Of a stretch of 64,000 nt of DNA, positions 38,302-47,958 are shown one piece after another (position 1 is the first letter of the stretch; each line of letters begins with the position of its first letter). This DNA comes from an uncultured Idiomarina sp. GTDB lineage: Bacteria > Pseudomonadota > Gammaproteobacteria > Enterobacterales > Alteromonadaceae. The stretch is from NCBI GenBank assembly GCA_946885915.1, contig CAMPHF010000007.1, forward strand, positions 112,040 to 176,039, written 5' to 3'. The translations under genes were made by a program, and so were the position numbers. The notes under the pieces were generated by a model. The model saw only the letters and a program-made list of their open reading frames with translations. It was not told where the DNA came from and searched no databases.

Positions 38302-39240
38302 CTAGTCGCTGCCAGTCGCCTCTATCGGCGCAGACTCTTTTGCCTTACCTTGCATAATGGCAATTTCAACACGGCGATTGCGCTGCCGGTTTTCTTCGGA
38401 GTTGTTTGGCACCAATGGCCGCGAATCGGCGTACCCCATCACCAGCATTCGATCTTCGCTAAAGCCATCGACTTGGCGCATTTCCTCGGCAACCGCAACC
38501 GCACGGCGACTCGATAAGTCCCATTGCGAACTGTACATTTCCGAGGGTTCCCATTGATTATCGGTATGGCCAGCAATGGTGATCTCGCCCGGAATATTCA
38601 CCAGCACCTCTGCCACTTCGCGCACTATTGGCCGAAACTGCGGCTGTAAAAACGCCGAACCAGCAGGGAATGAGCCTTGCTCTTTGATCCGGATCAAAAT
38701 CTGTTGGCCGAGCTGCTCGAGCTCCAAGGCGCCATCTTCAACTTGTTCTTGCAGCTGCTCGCGAATACGTTTCATCAGCTCGGCAATTTCTGGCTGCGCC
38801 TCGGCCGACGATGAACTCTCGGTTTCCTGCATCACGTCTTCTTCTTCCGACGCCGAGGAGGCTCCCCCCCGCTCAGACATTGGTCCACCGGCAAAATCAG
38901 ACTCGCCATCTTGGAACTCCAACATTTGCTGGGTCATGTCCATGGTTTGCTGTTGGATAGTTTCAATTGGGGTGGGGTCAGGTCGACCGGGCCGAAACTC
39001 TTGGGCAATTACACTGGTACCCTTGGGAATATCTTTCACTTCAATTTTGTTTTGCACACCGAGCGCAAACTTCATTGATCCCGCAATTTGCTTGAACTTC
39101 AGCACGTCCATTTCAGAGAACGATAGCAGTAGCACGAAGAAACACATGAGCAAGGTCATTAAATCGGCAAAGGTCATAACCCACGCGGGCAGGCCCGGTG
39201 GTGGACATTTGCACTTTTCTTGTGGTTCAGCGGCTGCCAT
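38302..39240 (-). CDS. pomB: Flagellar motor stator protein PomB (MotB family)
   Basis: Anchors the Na+-driven stator to peptidoglycan. The 312-aa protein has the single plug-helix with essential Asp26 in WVMTFADLMTLLMCFFVLLLSF, followed by SEMDVLKFKQIAGSM typical of PomB, a Glu/Ser-rich linker (about 110-150), and a C-terminal OmpA-like domain (EITIAGHTDNQW, SSRRAVAVAEEM, NRQRNRRVEIAI). It starts 5 nt after pomA. Na+ rather than H+ coupling is inferred from PomB-type flanking residues. Confidence 0.93.
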   Translation of the reverse strand: MAAAEPQEKCKCPPPGLPAWVMTFADLMTLLMCFFVLLLSFSEMDVLKFKQIAGSMKFALGVQNKIEVKDIPKGTSVIAQEFRPGRPDPTPIETIQQQTMDMTQQMLEFQDGESDFAGGPMSERGGASSASEEEDVMQETESSSSAEAQPEIAELMKRIREQLQEQVEDGALELEQLGQQILIRIKEQGSFPAGSAFLQPQFRPIVREVAEVLVNIPGEITIAGHTDNQWEPSEMYSSQWDLSSRRAVAVAEEMRQVDGFSEDRMLVMGYADSRPLVPNNSEENRQRNRRVEIAIMQGKAKESAPIEATGSD

Positions 39241-39245
39241 GGTGA

Positions 39246-40013
39246 TTAGGCCTCAGCAGCTTCAGGGTCTATCCGTTTCGATTCGGATAAGTAATTGCGC
39301 AGAATACCTTCAATAACGCGTGGGTTCTGACCATCTTGAATACCCAAGATAGCATCCAATATTAAACTGCGATTAAGCTTTTCTTGCTCCATTCGTAATG
39401 ACAGCTTGTTGGCAATTGGAATACAGAACACGTTGGCAATAAAGGCACCATACAAGGTGGTTAACAAGGCCACCGCCATGGCCGGGCCGATAGCTTTGGG
39501 GTCATCCATGTTTGATAGCATGGCCACCAAACCAATGAGCGTTCCCATCATCCCCATAGCCGGTGCCACATCACCCATAATTTTGAAAATACGCGCGCCT
39601 TCTTCGTGACGCTCGGTGGTCATGGTGATGTCTTTTTGCAACGTGGTTCGCACCACGTCCGCGTCATGGCCATCGACTAACATGTCGATGCCCTTGCGAA
39701 AAAAGCTGTTGGATACTTCGGCTTCTTCTAACGCTAAGAATCCGCCTTTACGGGCTGAATCCGCAAGCTCAACGGCTTTGTCGATTAGTTCTTGCGGGGT
39801 TTCAATTTTGAACATAAAGGCTTTGACGGCCACTTTGCCGGCACCGAGAAACTGCGCCAAGGTAAAGTTAGATAAGGTAACGAACAAGGTCCCGCCGAAC
39901 ACGATGAACACCGATTGAATGTCCACAAATAGCATGATGTCGCCACCGAGCACCATTGCAATTACAAGCGCTGCAACCGCGCCAACAATGCCAACCAGCG
40001 TTGCTATATCCAC
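39246..40013 (-). CDS. pomA: Flagellar motor stator protein PomA (MotA family)
   Basis: A 255-aa stator channel subunit with four membrane segments. The N-terminus MDIATLVGIVGAVAALVIAMVLGGDIMLFVDIQSVFIVFGGTLFVTL closely follows Vibrio PomA; GDVAPAMGMMGTLIGLVAML and GPAMAVALLTTLYGAFIANVF form TM3-TM4. Operon with pomB, divergent from xseB-ispA-dxs, an order shared with Vibrio and Shewanella relatives. No other flagellar genes occur in the window. Confidence 0.93.
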   Translation of the reverse strand: MDIATLVGIVGAVAALVIAMVLGGDIMLFVDIQSVFIVFGGTLFVTLSNFTLAQFLGAGKVAVKAFMFKIETPQELIDKAVELADSARKGGFLALEEAEVSNSFFRKGIDMLVDGHDADVVRTTLQKDITMTTERHEEGARIFKIMGDVAPAMGMMGTLIGLVAMLSNMDDPKAIGPAMAVALLTTLYGAFIANVFCIPIANKLSLRMEQEKLNRSLILDAILGIQDGQNPRVIEGILRNYLSESKRIDPEAAEA

Positions 40014-40203
40014 AAAACTCTCCTCTGTGCAGTCAGTCGATTGCCGACACCAACAGCCATGCAGTTATTCTTCACGATTGTGTCAAGACTGACAAGCCTG
40101 ACACCAAAATAAGCGTTATACGTTAGTCAAGTTGTCGGCATTCGTGCGATAATCTTTATTACTATCTGCAGCAAATAAACCGAATAACAGACAGGAAGCC
40201 CGC

Positions 40204-40464
40204 ATGACAGTATCACAATCTAGCACCGAAATGAGCTTTGAAAGTGCCATGCAGCAACTCGAGCAAATCGTGCAACAACTTGAACAAGGCGATTTACCAT
40301 TAGAGCAAGCCCTCGCACAATTCGAGCAAGCGGTGAAATTAGCCCGGGTGAGCCAACAAAAACTGCAACAAGCCGAACAAAAAGTAAGTGTGTTACTGCA
40401 ACAACAAGGCGAAGAACAACTTGCCGAGTTTGACCCTCAATCGGCTGCAGGCCAAGCGGAATAA
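40204..40464 (+). CDS. xseB: Exodeoxyribonuclease VII small subunit
   Basis: An 86-aa helical protein that binds the XseA coiled coil. [55 protein letters not shown] is diagnostic. AGGAAG lies ahead of the ATG. First gene of the conserved xseB-ispA-dxs operon. Confidence 0.94.
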   Translation: MTVSQSSTEMSFESAMQQLEQIVQQLEQGDLPLEQALAQFEQAVKLARVSQQKLQQAEQKVSVLLQQQGEEQLAEFDPQSAAGQAE

Positions 40465-40478
40465 GGAAGTCCTTGTTG

Positions 40479-41381
40479 ATGACGACGCCAACGCTGAGTC
40501 TGGGTGAATTTCTCCAGCCCTATCGTCTGCATATCGACAACAATCTACAGGCCGCGGTGGCTGACGCCGCTGAACCTGAGTCGTTGCGGCTTGCCATGCA
40601 GCACGCGTTGCTGTTAGGCGGCAAGCGCGTGCGCCCTTGCTTAACTCTATTAGTGGGTGAGGTAGTCGGTGCGCCCCAACCACCTGTGTTACAGGCCGCG
40701 CTAGCGGTTGAATGTGTGCACGCCTACTCGTTGGTACATGACGATCTTCCCGCCATGGACAACGACGCACTGCGGCGCGGTCAACCCACGGTACACATCG
40801 CTTTTGATGAAGCAACCGCGATTCTGGCCGGCGATGCCCTGCAAACCCTCGCTTTTGAGCTACTAAGCAAGCCGGTACCAAAGCTAGCCCCGGCGCAACA
40901 GCTACACATGGTGCAACTGTTAGCGCGCGCCAGCGGCGGACGTGGCATGTGCGGTGGCCAAGCCATAGATTTAGCGGCAACCGGTCAGCAACAATCCGAG
41001 CCTGAACTTGCCCACATGCACGATTTAAAAACCGGCGCGCTCATACAAGCCGCTGTCCTGCTGGGCGCTTATTGCGGCCCGACGCCACCGAGCGCAGCAG
41101 AAGTGGCTGCTTGGCAAGGCTTTAGTCAGGCGCTGGGCCTCGCCTTTCAGGTACAAGATGATATTTTAGATGTGACCAGCTCCACCGCAGTACTTGGTAA
41201 ACCGCAAGGTTCAGACCTGGCGGCCGGCAAATCTACCTATGTGCAATTGCTAGGTTTAGCGGGGGCGCAAGCTCGTGTGCAACATTTACATCACAAAGCG
41301 CTTCAAGCACTGGCAGCTATCCCGTACAATACTGATTCATTAGCGCAACTCGCTGAACTGCTGTTAACTCGAGATTATTAG
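40479..41381 (+). CDS. ispA: Farnesyl diphosphate synthase
   Basis: Condenses IPP with DMAPP and GPP to make FPP. About 300 aa with both Asp-rich motifs: DDLPAMD (first, in [21 protein letters not shown]) and DDILD (second, in [13 protein letters not shown]), plus [11 protein letters not shown]. The ATG at 40479 is preferred, 9 nt after AGGAAG; TTG codons at 40473 and 40476 are alternatives. It lies 14 nt after xseB. Confidence 0.95.
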   Translation: MTTPTLSLGEFLQPYRLHIDNNLQAAVADAAEPESLRLAMQHALLLGGKRVRPCLTLLVGEVVGAPQPPVLQAALAVECVHAYSLVHDDLPAMDNDALRRGQPTVHIAFDEATAILAGDALQTLAFELLSKPVPKLAPAQQLHMVQLLARASGGRGMCGGQAIDLAATGQQQSEPELAHMHDLKTGALIQAAVLLGAYCGPTPPSAAEVAAWQGFSQALGLAFQVQDDILDVTSSTAVLGKPQGSDLAAGKSTYVQLLGLAGAQARVQHLHHKALQALAAIPYNTDSLAQLAELLLTRDY

Positions 41382-41385
41382 TACC

Positions 41386-43287
41386 ATGAGTCAAAGCTCT
41401 TCGGGGGCAACCCCGCATACATCTTCAGCCTATCCGCTGCTCGATCTGATTGATACGCCGGCTGATCTACGCCAACTGTCAGTGAAACAGTTGCGTCAAC
41501 TCGCGCATGAAGTTCGCCAATTTCTACTTACGTCGGTAAGCCAAAGTAGTGGTCACTTGGCGTCTGGCTTAGGTACCGTCGAACTCACCGTGGCGTTACA
41601 CTACATTTTTAATACCCCGGTTGACCAACTTGTGTGGGATGTAGGGCACCAAGCCTATCCGCATAAAATTTTAACCGGTCGTAAGCATCAGCTCGCCACG
41701 ATTCGCCAAAAAGATGGCTTACATCCATTCCCATGGCGCGAAGAAAGTGAATATGACACTTTGTCTGTCGGCCACTCGAGCACTTCTATTAGTGCCGCGC
41801 TAGGTATGGCCATTGCTGCCGAACGCGAACAGCGTGAACAACGTGTGGTTGCTGTTATTGGTGATGGCGCGATGACCGCCGGGATGGCCTTTGAAGCGCT
41901 CAATCATGCCGGCGACATTAAGCCCAACATGCTCGTGATTTTAAACGACAACGACATGTCGATTTCGGAAAATGTGGGCGCGTTAAATAACCATTTTGCC
42001 CGTATTTTGTCCGGCAAAATGTATACCTCGTTGCGGGAAGGCAGCAAAAAGCTATTGCGCGGTATGCCAGCGATTTCACATCTGGCGAGTCGTGCCGAAG
42101 AACATGTTAAAGGCATGGTGGCGCCGGGTACCATTTTTGAAGAGCTAGGCTTTAATTACATTGGCCCCATAGATGGCCATGATATTGATGTGTTAATTGA
42201 CACCCTACGTAATATGCGGGACTTAAAAGGCCCACAATTACTGCATGTGATCACCCGTAAAGGCAAAGGCTATGCGCCTGCTGAGCAAGATCCCATCGGC
42301 TATCATGGGGTGCCTAAGTTTGATCCAAACACCACAGCCCTGCCGCATAAAGAAGCCAGCACCCCTTCCTACTCGAAGGTGTTCGGTGATTGGTTGTGTG
42401 AGATGGCTGCGACGGATCCCAAGCTGATGGCCGTCACGCCTGCTATGCGTGAAGGCTCAGGCATGGTGGAATTTTCTCAACGGTTTCCCAAGCAATATTT
42501 TGATGTCGCCATTGCTGAACAGCACGCCGTGACTTTCGCGGCGGGGTTAGCCATTGGCGGTTATCATCCAGTAGTTGCTATTTATTCGACCTTCTTACAG
42601 CGCGCTTACGATCAACTCATTCATGATGTAGCGCTGCAGAATCTGCCGGTGCTGTTCGCAATTGACCGCGCCGGTATTGTGGGTGCGGATGGCCCCACTC
42701 ATCAAGGCGCATTTGACTTAAGCTACTTACGCTGCATTCCCAACATGGTGATCATGACGCCAAGTGACGAGAATGAATGTCGCAATATGCTCTACACCGG
42801 GCACCAATTTAACGGCCCCGTTGCGGTTCGTTACCCGCGTGGCAACGGCATCGGTTGTGGTTATGATGCGCACATGCAACAGCTTGATATTGGTAAAGCA
42901 CGAGTGCTCAAGCGTGCTGCTGAACCAGACGCCATTGCGCTGTTGAATTTTGGTACCTTGTTGCCAGAACTGACGGAAGCTGCGGCAGAGCTAAATGCCA
43001 CCATCGTGGATATGCGCTTTGTGAAGCCACTAGATACCGAATTACTAAACGAGTTACAGGCTACCCATAGCCACTTTGTGAGCCTTGAAGAAAATGCGGT
43101 GCAAGGTGGTGCAGGAAGTGCGGTGATTGAGTATTTCCAAGCCCAAGGCTACCGCAAACCAGTGCTTACTTTGGGCTTACCAGATGCCTTTATTAAGCAT
43201 GGTACCCAAGCTGAAATACGTGCGGAACTGGGTTTAGATGGTGCGAGTATTCTACGTCGAATTAAGGACTTTATAAGCGCTAACTAA
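41386..43287 (+). CDS. dxs: 1-deoxy-D-xylulose-5-phosphate synthase
   Basis: First step of the MEP isoprenoid pathway: pyruvate + glyceraldehyde-3-phosphate to DXP, thiamine-diphosphate dependent. The 633-aa protein has [17 protein letters not shown], the ThDP motif [18 protein letters not shown] ... [16 protein letters not shown], the catalytic Glu in [12 protein letters not shown], and the transketolase C-terminal domain. It starts 4 nt after ispA. The ThDP dependence links it loosely to the nearby thiL. Confidence 0.97.
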   Translation: MSQSSSGATPHTSSAYPLLDLIDTPADLRQLSVKQLRQLAHEVRQFLLTSVSQSSGHLASGLGTVELTVALHYIFNTPVDQLVWDVGHQAYPHKILTGRKHQLATIRQKDGLHPFPWREESEYDTLSVGHSSTSISAALGMAIAAEREQREQRVVAVIGDGAMTAGMAFEALNHAGDIKPNMLVILNDNDMSISENVGALNNHFARILSGKMYTSLREGSKKLLRGMPAISHLASRAEEHVKGMVAPGTIFEELGFNYIGPIDGHDIDVLIDTLRNMRDLKGPQLLHVITRKGKGYAPAEQDPIGYHGVPKFDPNTTALPHKEASTPSYSKVFGDWLCEMAATDPKLMAVTPAMREGSGMVEFSQRFPKQYFDVAIAEQHAVTFAAGLAIGGYHPVVAIYSTFLQRAYDQLIHDVALQNLPVLFAIDRAGIVGADGPTHQGAFDLSYLRCIPNMVIMTPSDENECRNMLYTGHQFNGPVAVRYPRGNGIGCGYDAHMQQLDIGKARVLKRAAEPDAIALLNFGTLLPELTEAAAELNATIVDMRFVKPLDTELLNELQATHSHFVSLEENAVQGGAGSAVIEYFQAQGYRKPVLTLGLPDAFIKHGTQAEIRAELGLDGASILRRIKDFISAN

Positions 43288-43306
43288 GACTTGGCGGAAG
43301 TTGTAT

Positions 43307-43798
43307 TCAGAAACGACCCGCTAGCACCCATTGCAGACTGGCCATACAACCGAGTGTGGCCAGACCCGCCAGCACATCATCCAGCATAATACCAAGCCCA
43401 CCGTGGAACTTTCGATCGCACCAACCTATCGGGCCCGGCTTCCAAATATCGAATAGCCGAAACAGCACAAAGGCAATGGCTAAATTTTGCCAGGTGGCTG
43501 GTATCGCAAACATCGCAATGGCATAACCGACGATTTCGTCCCAGACAATGGCGGGATGGTCATGCACTCCCATGCGGCGCGCACTCCAGCCACATAAATA
43601 AACGCCAGCTAGTGCCGCCAGCGCTAGCACCAAAGCGTAATAACCAAGTGGCAACTCCGCTAACCACCACACCAAGGGTAGCGCTGCTAAGGTGCCAACA
43701 GTACCTGGCGCTTTCGGTGCAAGACCACTGCCGCCGCCGAGCGCGAGGAAATGATAAGGGTGCAGTAAATGGCGAACACTAGGTTGTTGATGAGACAT
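43307..43798 (-). CDS. pgpA: Phosphatidylglycerophosphatase A
   Basis: Dephosphorylates phosphatidylglycerol phosphate in the inner membrane. The 163-aa protein has the family start LALGGGSGLAPKAPGTVGTLAALPL, the acidic motif AIVWDEIVGYAIAMF, and WCDRKFHGGLGIMLDDVLAG. Final gene of ribH-nusB-thiL-pgpA, 9 nt after thiL. Confidence 0.94.
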   Translation of the reverse strand: MSHQQPSVRHLLHPYHFLALGGGSGLAPKAPGTVGTLAALPLVWWLAELPLGYYALVLALAALAGVYLCGWSARRMGVHDHPAIVWDEIVGYAIAMFAIPATWQNLAIAFVLFRLFDIWKPGPIGWCDRKFHGGLGIMLDDVLAGLATLGCMASLQWVLAGRF

Positions 43799-43807
43799 AA
43801 GACGTAG

Positions 43808-44815
43808 TTATCTTGCCGCTTGCTGAAAGTGATTAAAACCCAGATTTGTTGGCAACGCGTAAGGTTCGCCATGCAGTCGCAGTTGGAGCGTTGGTGAGCG
43901 CTCGTGCGCCGAGGTAATGCGCCCGATACACACAGGTTTAGCGCCGGTATGACTTAAACTGGTTTCCAGCACCGTGCGCTGCGCCTCTGGTACCGTAAAG
44001 CATAATTGATAATCGTCACCTGCGGTTAACGCCAAACTCAGTGCCTGGTCAAAATCCACCGATTCAGTCAGCGCTAACGACAACGGCAGTTGCTCTAAGC
44101 TAAGCTGAGCCCCTACTTTCGAGGCGCGCAACAAATGCCCTAAATCGGCAATTAAGCCGTCAGAGATATCAATACAAGCACTGGCAATACCACGCAAAGC
44201 TTGGCCTAAAGCCACTTGTGGATAGGGTGTTTCGAGTTGTTTGCGAGCGCTCGTTAAATGCGCCTGATCAAGTTGAAAGCGTTGCTGTAATGCGCCAAGC
44301 GCCAAACCCGCATCACCAAGTTCACCACTTACATAAAGCCAGTCACCGGGTTTTGCGCCACTGCGCAGCAAGGCCTGGCCATTTGGCACCAAACCATGGG
44401 CAGTGAGCGTAAGGCTTAAAGGCCCGCGGGTGGTATCTCCACCCACTAAACCACAATGAAAATACTGACACATGCCATGTAAACCAGCACTGAACTCACT
44501 CAACCAGTCTTCATCGTAGCGCGGTAAGGTAAGCGCAAGACTTAACCACGCAGGCTCGGCACCCATCGCGGCTAAATCGCTTAAATTCACCGCCACCAGC
44601 TTTTCCGCCAGCGCTCGGGGCGCGACATCGGTAAAAAAATGGACGCCCTCTACCATGGTATCGGTGGTGACGGCTAATTGATAACCGGCCGGCACATCAA
44701 GCAGCGCACAGTCATCACCAATGCCAAGCTGAATATCCTGACGCGCTTGGCGGGTCCGGCGAAAAAACGTGTCGATTAAGTTAAACTCACCGACAGCTGG
44801 ACGTATATGGCTCAT
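43808..44815 (-). CDS. thiL: Thiamine-monophosphate kinase
   Basis: Phosphorylates thiamine monophosphate to thiamine diphosphate. A 335-aa AIRS-fold kinase: EFNLIDTFF, GIGDDCALLDVPAGYQLAVTTDTMVEGVHF, GGDTTRGPLSLTLTAHG, CIDISDGLIADLGHLL. It lies 3 nt after nusB in the conserved operon. Confidence 0.95.
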   Translation of the reverse strand: MSHIRPAVGEFNLIDTFFRRTRQARQDIQLGIGDDCALLDVPAGYQLAVTTDTMVEGVHFFTDVAPRALAEKLVAVNLSDLAAMGAEPAWLSLALTLPRYDEDWLSEFSAGLHGMCQYFHCGLVGGDTTRGPLSLTLTAHGLVPNGQALLRSGAKPGDWLYVSGELGDAGLALGALQQRFQLDQAHLTSARKQLETPYPQVALGQALRGIASACIDISDGLIADLGHLLRASKVGAQLSLEQLPLSLALTESVDFDQALSLALTAGDDYQLCFTVPEAQRTVLETSLSHTGAKPVCIGRITSAHERSPTLQLRLHGEPYALPTNLGFNHFQQAAR

Positions 44816-44818
44816 CTG

Positions 44819-45238
44819 TTACTGGCGAGTTGGACGCAGCGTATCGATAGCTTTGTCGAGCACGCCGTTGACGAACCTATGGCTATCGTCCGCACCAAAG
44901 GATTTCGCCAGCTCAATGGCTTCATTGATGGCTACTTTGTACGGTACATCTGGACGTCGACTTAGCTCATACGCCGCTAGCCGCAGTACCGCGCGCTCAA
45001 CATGGTCGAGATCTTTAGCTGGGCGATCAAGGAAGGGCTCAACCGCTTGGTCGAGCTGCTTAGTGTTACCGGTAACGCCGCGAACTAAATCTAAAAAATA
45101 GTCGACATCGACTTTACTCACATCGTTATCGGTTAGAAACTGAGCTTCGATATCCACCACACTATTCTCAGATAACTGCCAAGAATAAATGGCTTGCACA
45201 GCAAGTTTACGGGCTTTTCTGCGGGCTGCAGGCTTCAT
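44819..45238 (-). CDS. nusB: Transcription antitermination factor NusB
   Basis: All-helical RNA-binding protein that acts with S10 (NusE) in rRNA antitermination. The start is placed at 45238 (AAGGAG 7 nt upstream; [21 protein letters not shown]), giving the usual 139 aa; the longer ORF to 45397 only overlaps ribH. The C-terminal motif [34 protein letters not shown] is typical. Confidence 0.96.
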   Translation of the reverse strand: MKPAARRKARKLAVQAIYSWQLSENSVVDIEAQFLTDNDVSKVDVDYFLDLVRGVTGNTKQLDQAVEPFLDRPAKDLDHVERAVLRLAAYELSRRPDVPYKVAINEAIELAKSFGADDSHRFVNGVLDKAIDTLRPTRQ

Positions 45239-45248
45239 GAACGACTCC

Positions 45249-45713
45249 TTACAGCTGTTCGAATACGTTGACCATTTCGAGTGCGCTAAGCGCCGCTTCA
45301 GCACCTTTATTGCCAGCTTTGGTGCCGCTGCGCTCAATGGCTTGTTCAATGCTATCGGTGGTGATGATCCCAAAGGCCACTGGCAAGCCATACTCAAGGG
45401 CGACTCGACCTAAACCACTGTTGCTCTCACCGGCCACAAAGTCAAAATGTGGTGTTCCACCGCGAATGACCGCGCCAATTGCAATAATGGCGTCATACTT
45501 ACCGCTGGCCGCTAATTTTTTCGCGGTCACCGGAATTTCGTAGGCGCCAGGAACCTTCACCACGGTAATATCTTCATCGCGTACTTGGCCGTACTGCTTT
45601 AACGTGCCCACCGCGCCTTGCAACAGGCTGTCGACAACAAAATGGTTAAAGCGCGATACCACAATCGCAAATTTTTTGCCCGGGGCGGCAATTCCAGCTT
45701 CAATCACGTTCAT
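45249..45713 (-). CDS. ribH: 6,7-dimethyl-8-ribityllumazine synthase
   Basis: Penultimate step of riboflavin synthesis, forming icosahedral or pentameric shells. The 154-aa protein shows [54 protein letters not shown] and [18 protein letters not shown]. It heads ribH-nusB-thiL-pgpA. The nrdR, ribD, ribE and ribBA genes that often precede it are absent, and I see no FMN riboswitch in the short leader. Confidence 0.96.
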   Translation of the reverse strand: MNVIEAGIAAPGKKFAIVVSRFNHFVVDSLLQGAVGTLKQYGQVRDEDITVVKVPGAYEIPVTAKKLAASGKYDAIIAIGAVIRGGTPHFDFVAGESNSGLGRVALEYGLPVAFGIITTDSIEQAIERSGTKAGNKGAEAALSALEMVNVFEQL

Positions 45714-45795
45714 AGGTTAGTCCTGACTTGTGCGTTCATTCGACGCTTTGAGATAGCAAACGGCGGCGATAATAGCACAAAATTGATAAAAATAC

Positions 45796-46452
45796 TTATG
45801 GCAAGCGGAGTTGGTAAAACAGGGTTCGGCTTTCTTCGTCACTCGCCACTGGCAACAGTTCGGTTTGGTTTAACAAGGCAATCGCCGCATCATGTTCAAC
45901 ATAAACCGGCACCAAAATTCGCTGCAACGATTGCGACTGCTGCAGCCATTCGGTTAAGGCCAACCAAAACTCAGCATATTGCTCATGGGTTTGACCTTGT
46001 GGGTTAATCCACCAACTAAGTTCGGCATCAAATGCTCGTACCTCAAGACCTTGCACTTGCTCACGTTCCGGCAGTACCGGCACTAAATAAACCGCACCAA
46101 CCAAGCGTTTCACCTCACGCCGATCTTGGCTGACAATTAAATAAGTATAGCCCTCACCCGCAGCGCGTTGGCGTAAGTGCTCATTTACCATATCGGCGTT
46201 CTGTTCGGGCGAGGGTAGCAGCGGCGGCCAGCCCCAGCCGAGGCGCTGGCGTAAATATGCGGTATCGCCCTCATAGGCAGCCAAAAACGCGCGGGCGTCT
46301 TGCTGGCTAAGCGGCTTGAATTGATAACCATGGCCCTCGTAAGAAGCTAGCTCCAAACTTTGTGGCCAGGCCCAAGCCCATGGACTCACCAGCAGTAATA
46401 GCACTAAATAGCATGCACTCAGCAGTAAACTTGCCACTTGCTTAAGCTGCAT
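45796..46452 (-). CDS. Exported or membrane-anchored GNAT-like protein
   Basis: A 218-aa protein with an N-terminal signal/anchor (QVASLLLSACYLVLLLLVSPWAWAW) followed by a GNAT-fold-like region (YTYLIVSQDRREVKRLVGAVYLVPV; FDAELSWWINPQGQTHEQYAEFWLALTEWL; IALLNQTELLPV). RimL-type acetyltransferases are normally cytosolic, so the export signal is odd. The ATG at 46452 is preferred (AAGGA 10 nt upstream) over 46473; it overlaps the acyltransferase gene by 11 nt. Substrate unknown. Confidence 0.65.
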   Translation of the reverse strand: MQLKQVASLLLSACYLVLLLLVSPWAWAWPQSLELASYEGHGYQFKPLSQQDARAFLAAYEGDTAYLRQRLGWGWPPLLPSPEQNADMVNEHLRQRAAGEGYTYLIVSQDRREVKRLVGAVYLVPVLPEREQVQGLEVRAFDAELSWWINPQGQTHEQYAEFWLALTEWLQQSQSLQRILVPVYVEHDAAIALLNQTELLPVASDEESRTLFYQLRLP

Positions 46453-47047
46453 CTGGATTTTTTCCTTCGGCATGTGCCACCGCCTGTTTTACCCGCACTA
46501 GTTCTGCTGTTATATCGGCACCAATGAGGAGCGGTTTACCAATATCTACGCAGCGGCGAGAAAAATCCATGGCGACCGGAATGACCGGCACTTGAGTTTG
46601 ATGAGCGATGTGCAAGAACCCCGTTTTCCACTCACTGACTTTCTTGCGAGTGCCTTCCGGCGCCAACGCTAAGATAAGCTGGTCACGACGAGCAAATTCA
46701 TTCACCATTTGCCCCACCACCCCAGCTGCGGCGGAACGGTCCACCGGGATACCGCCAAGCCAACGCAGCAGACCATTCACCGGAAACCGGAAGATAGTGT
46801 GTTTACCGAAAAACGATAGCCGTAATCCCAATGCCAGCATCACAAACACACCGACAAAAAAATCCCAGTTTGAAGTATGTGGCGCCACCGGAATGATGGC
46901 TTGGCGGAGCGCTGGCAGTTCACCGCGGATCTGCCAGCCACCCAATAATTTGAGCCCTAAGCGGCCAACCCAGCGCGAAAAGCGGTTGCCCCGCCGCGGT
47001 AACTCACCGGCAAGGTGTTGAGGGATAACGCCCGGCAACTCACTCAT
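46442..47047 (-). CDS. PlsC-like acyltransferase family protein
   Basis: A 201-aa member of the 1-acylglycerol-3-phosphate acyltransferase fold: catalytic HTSNWD (HX4D) in IIPVAPHTSNWDFFVGVFVM and substrate motif APEGTR. It is shorter than PlsC, and resembles the small housekeeping acyltransferases of unknown acceptor. AAGG lies 9 nt before the ATG. It lies 12 nt after the DUF3014 gene and overlaps the GNAT-like gene, so all three are probably co-transcribed. Confidence 0.82.
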   Translation of the reverse strand: MSELPGVIPQHLAGELPRRGNRFSRWVGRLGLKLLGGWQIRGELPALRQAIIPVAPHTSNWDFFVGVFVMLALGLRLSFFGKHTIFRFPVNGLLRWLGGIPVDRSAAAGVVGQMVNEFARRDQLILALAPEGTRKKVSEWKTGFLHIAHQTQVPVIPVAMDFSRRCVDIGKPLLIGADITAELVRVKQAVAHAEGKNPDAA

Positions 47048-47059
47048 GGCCCGAGCCTT

Positions 47060-47914
47060 TTAGCGCGCAAGCAGTAAGGCTTTTAAGTCGCGTAGTTGCG
47101 CCTTAATTTTAAGTACGTTAGCAAGCCCAGTGCGCAACAATTGCTTTTGAATTGGTGGCAGCGACTCAAGTCGAGCATCGGCAAACCGATACATGACTGA
47201 CTCATCCGTGACTTCAATCATGCCCTCTACTTCGGGCGTCGCAAGTGCGACATCAATAGCCTCTAGCAAGGCTTGATCAAAGTTACCATCAGGGTAACCA
47301 ATTTCAGCAAAAGCCTCGTTAAACAGTGGCTCAAAATCTTCGAATAACGCCACTAATGCTGCAGGTTCCATACTTGCAAACCAAGTGCTAATGGCGTCAT
47401 AGCGGGCGAAGCTGCGCTCATCAATGTAGAGCTTCTGATCTAACTCGATAACCGCAAACCGCCCGTCAGGCCGCGCCACCACCGCATGATCTGTAGCCGC
47501 TAAGCCTTGTCGCGCATTGTCAACAAACACCACCAGATCGCGAATCACATTGCGACTCGCAACCGGCCGCGTGTTTAATGAAGCGGCATCGGCGCGTTCT
47601 AGTACGAGTGCATTGCTCTGCCCAAGCGGCGGTAATTCAAGCGCTGGCTCGGGTTGCGGTGCAACCGTTGGCGCCATATCAGGCGCTGGGGTTGGAGCTG
47701 GCATGTCCGGTTCAGGTTCAGGTTCCGGCTCAGGCTCTACCGTTGGAGTATTCAGTTCAGGTAAGGGCTGCTCCGGTTCAGGTTGGTTGCGCGGCTCTGG
47801 CTCTTGCAGCATCCACACCACCACCGCAATCACGACAACTGCGGCCACGGCTAGGCTAATCCATAAGCCACGTTTAGATTCAGTTACTTCCATATCTGGT
47901 TGCTCAACCGCCAT
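47060..47914 (-). CDS. DUF3014 membrane-anchored protein
   Basis: A 284-aa protein: cytoplasmic tail, one membrane helix (GLWISLAVAAVVVIAVVVWML), a long Pro/Glu spacer (about residues 37-95, with an EPEPEPEPEP run), and a conserved periplasmic DUF3014 domain (NVIRDLVVFVDNARQGLAA; SRVDERSF-like segment; PPIQKQLLRTGLANVLKIKAQLRDLKALL). Function unknown; the spacer could span peptidoglycan. GAGGTG precedes the ATG. Confidence 0.8.
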   Translation of the reverse strand: MAVEQPDMEVTESKRGLWISLAVAAVVVIAVVVWMLQEPEPRNQPEPEQPLPELNTPTVEPEPEPEPEPDMPAPTPAPDMAPTVAPQPEPALELPPLGQSNALVLERADAASLNTRPVASRNVIRDLVVFVDNARQGLAATDHAVVARPDGRFAVIELDQKLYIDERSFARYDAISTWFASMEPAALVALFEDFEPLFNEAFAEIGYPDGNFDQALLEAIDVALATPEVEGMIEVTDESVMYRFADARLESLPPIQKQLLRTGLANVLKIKAQLRDLKALLLAR

Positions 47915-47958
47915 AATTCACCTCTAAAGTATTAACCGACGCTGCCGCTATTGACCGC

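Noticed and set aside
38576..39316. 246-aa plus-strand ORF antisense to pomB
   Set aside because: It lies opposite a clear pomB/pomA pair in a shadow frame, with Ser/Cys-rich low-complexity translation and no ribosome-binding site.
45714..45795. Search for an FMN riboswitch upstream of ribH
   Set aside because: The leader is too short and shows none of the conserved RFN-element helices.
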